This document shows positions 5,209-6,479 of a stretch of 6,479 nt of DNA, in pieces. How positions within the stretch are numbered: the stretch's first letter is position 1; each line of letters opens with the position of its first letter. A program made the translations under genes and the position numbers. Origin of the DNA: Clostridiaceae bacterium (GTDB lineage Bacteria > Bacillota > Clostridia > Oscillospirales > Acutalibacteraceae); NCBI GenBank assembly GCA_016303035.1, contig JAEDML010000072.1:1-6479 (forward strand). The letters are read 5' to 3'. The notes below the pieces were generated by a model, which did no database searches, was not told where the DNA came from, and saw only the letters and a list, made by a program, of their open reading frames with translations.

Positions 5209-6479
5209 ATGAAGAACACAAAGTATATTTTCGTAACGGGAGGAGTCGTATCGGGACTCGGCAAGGGTATAACCGCCGCGTCGCTCGGACGGCTTTTAAA
5301 GGCAAGGGGACTTAAGGTGGCGGCGCAAAAGCTCGACCCCTATATAAATGTTGACCCCGGCACTATGAGCCCCTATCAGCACGGTGAGGTTTATGTTACC
5401 GAGGACGGCGCCGAAACCGACCTTGACCTCGGACATTACGAGAGATTTATAGACGAAGATCTTAATAAGTTTTCAAACCTTACAACAGGAAAGGTTTACT
5501 GGAATGTGCTTAACAAGGAACGCCGCGGCGAGTACCTCGGCGAGACAGTTCAGGTAATTCCGCACATAACCAACGAGATTAAGGACTTTATTTACAGCGT
5601 AGGCAAAAAAACCTCGGCCGATGTCGTAATAACCGAAATCGGCGGCACAACGGGCGACATTGAAAGCCAGCCGTTTCTTGAGGCTATCCGTCAGGTAGGG
5701 CTTGAAGTCGGCAGAGAAAACTCGCTTTACATACATGTAACCCTTGTTCCCTTTCTGCGCGGCTCTGACGAGCACAAGACAAAGCCGACCCAACACTCGG
5801 TAAAGGAGCTTCAGGGAATGGGAATCAACCCCAACATTATAGTGCTTCGCTGCGACGAGCCCCTTGAAGAAAACATCTTCCGTAAAATTTCCCTTTTCTG
5901 CAATGTAAAACCCGACTGCGTAATCGAAAACATAACCCTGCCCGTGCTTTACGAAGCGCCGATTATGCTTGAAAAGAATCATTTTTCCGAAATTGTATGC
6001 CGTGAGTTAGGGCTTGACAGCGTCTCGGCCCCCGACCTTACCGACTGGAACGAAATGCTTGAACGCATAAAGAACCGCAACCGCAAGGTTACGATTGCGC
6101 TTGTCGGCAAGTATGTTCAGCTGCATGACGCTTATCTTTCGGTAGCCGAAGCGCTTCGCCACGCGGGCTATGTTTACGGCGCGAGGGTGCAGATAAAGTG
6201 GATTGATTCCGAAACAATAAACGAGGAAAACGCCGCCGAAACGCTTGCGGGGTGCGACGGGATTTTAGTACCCGGCGGCTTCGGCAACCGCGGAATAGAG
6301 GGCAAAATAGCCACCGCCAAATACGCAAGAACCAACAATATACCCTATCTCGGAATCTGTCTCGGAATGCAGATTGCGGTAATTGAATTTGCGCGCTATG
6401 TATGCGGAATTAAGGACGCAAATTCGGGTGAATTTGACGAGAATTCCAACAACAAGGTAATAGATTTTATGCCCGACCA
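5209..6479 (+). CDS. pyrG: CTP synthase, 3' end cut by window edge
   Basis: This cytoplasmic amidotransferase makes CTP from UTP, ATP and glutamine. The visible 423 residues are most of a protein normally about 535 aa. The N-terminal synthase domain has the P-loop SGLGKG (15-20), KLDPYINVDPGTMSP (41-55), HGEVYVTEDGAETDLDLGHYERF (58-80) and GTTGDIES (146-153). The class I glutamine amidotransferase domain starts near residue 294 (VTIALVGKYV) and contains PGGFG (355-359) and the nucleophile elbow GICLGMQ with Cys384. The His and Glu of the triad lie beyond the window. The start ATG follows AAAGGAACGGGG. It lies 28 bp after the ANTAR gene, with no promoter or terminator between, so it probably belongs to the same transcript. 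This would link supply of glutamine to a major glutamine user. No unusual residues were seen. Confidence 0.97.
   Translation, partial: MKNTKYIFVTGGVVSGLGKGITAASLGRLLKARGLKVAAQKLDPYINVDPGTMSPYQHGEVYVTEDGAETDLDLGHYERFIDEDLNKFSNLTTGKVYWNVLNKERRGEYLGETVQVIPHITNEIKDFIYSVGKKTSADVVITEIGGTTGDIESQPFLEAIRQVGLEVGRENSLYIHVTLVPFLRGSDEHKTKPTQHSVKELQGMGINPNIIVLRCDEPLEENIFRKISLFCNVKPDCVIENITLPVLYEAPIMLEKNHFSEIVCRELGLDSVSAPDLTDWNEMLERIKNRNRKVTIALVGKYVQLHDAYLSVAEALRHAGYVYGARVQIKWIDSETINEENAAETLAGCDGILVPGGFGNRGIEGKIATAKYARTNNIPYLGICLGMQIAVIEFARYVCGIKDANSGEFDENSNNKVIDFMPD

Noticed and set aside
5473..5982. Minus-strand open frame of 169 codons opposite pyrG
   Set aside because: It lies wholly opposite a clear CTP synthase coding frame, has no family resemblance and no ribosome binding site context; it is a shadow frame. 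The same holds for the frames opposite amt, GSIII, GSI and the ANTAR gene.
1..6479. Mobile elements, CRISPR arrays, tRNA or rRNA genes, phage or defence genes
   Set aside because: None was seen; all sequence outside the control region and short gaps is accounted for by five conserved metabolic and regulatory genes.

Overview
The window is a nitrogen-assimilation locus from a bacterium that is most likely a Clostridia member, of the gut Ruminococcaceae/Oscillospiraceae/Lachnospiraceae kind. The basis is a type III glutamine synthetase (GSIII) next to an amt gene, a GSI gene followed by an ANTAR antiterminator (an arrangement known from solventogenic clostridia as glnA-nitR), AT-rich intergenic DNA, strong purine-rich ribosome binding sites and consensus sigma-A-type promoters. 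The assignment is by gene content only; no rRNA or marker gene is present.

Layout. Two operons diverge from a 482-bp control region (2882-3363). Leftward (minus strand): GSIII (791-2881), then an ammonium transporter (1-728, cut by the window edge). Rightward (plus strand): a short GSI-family glutamine synthetase (3364-4554), an ANTAR-domain RNA-binding regulator with a degenerate receiver domain (4593-5180), and CTP synthase pyrG (5209 to the window end, cut). Every complete gene is intact, and spacing within operons is short (62, 38 and 28 bp).

Control region. Each operon has a near-perfect or perfect -35/-10 promoter followed by a leader of roughly 105-175 nt. The leaders contain intrinsic terminators: one before the GSI gene and two in tandem before GSIII. 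The 5' arm of each terminator can refold into a small hairpin with a six-base loop of the form A-A-N-G-R-C (AAUGAC, AAAGGC, AACGGC), closed in all three cases by C-G followed by a G.U pair. This matches the known ANTAR recognition rule of a hexanucleotide loop with A at position 1 and G at position 4. The simplest reading is that the ANTAR protein encoded in the right operon antiterminates both operons, including its own.

How the parts would work together (inference): ammonium enters through Amt, is fixed into glutamine by GSIII and perhaps by the GSI-family enzyme, and glutamine is used at once by CTP synthase. The ANTAR protein would adjust read-through of both leaders to nitrogen status. 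Two oddities make the locus more than routine. The ANTAR protein has lost the phosphoacceptor Asp and acidic pocket of its receiver domain. The GSI homologue lacks the C-terminal segment of about 40 residues and has Lys where the catalytic flap Glu is normally found, so it may not be an ordinary glutamine synthetase.
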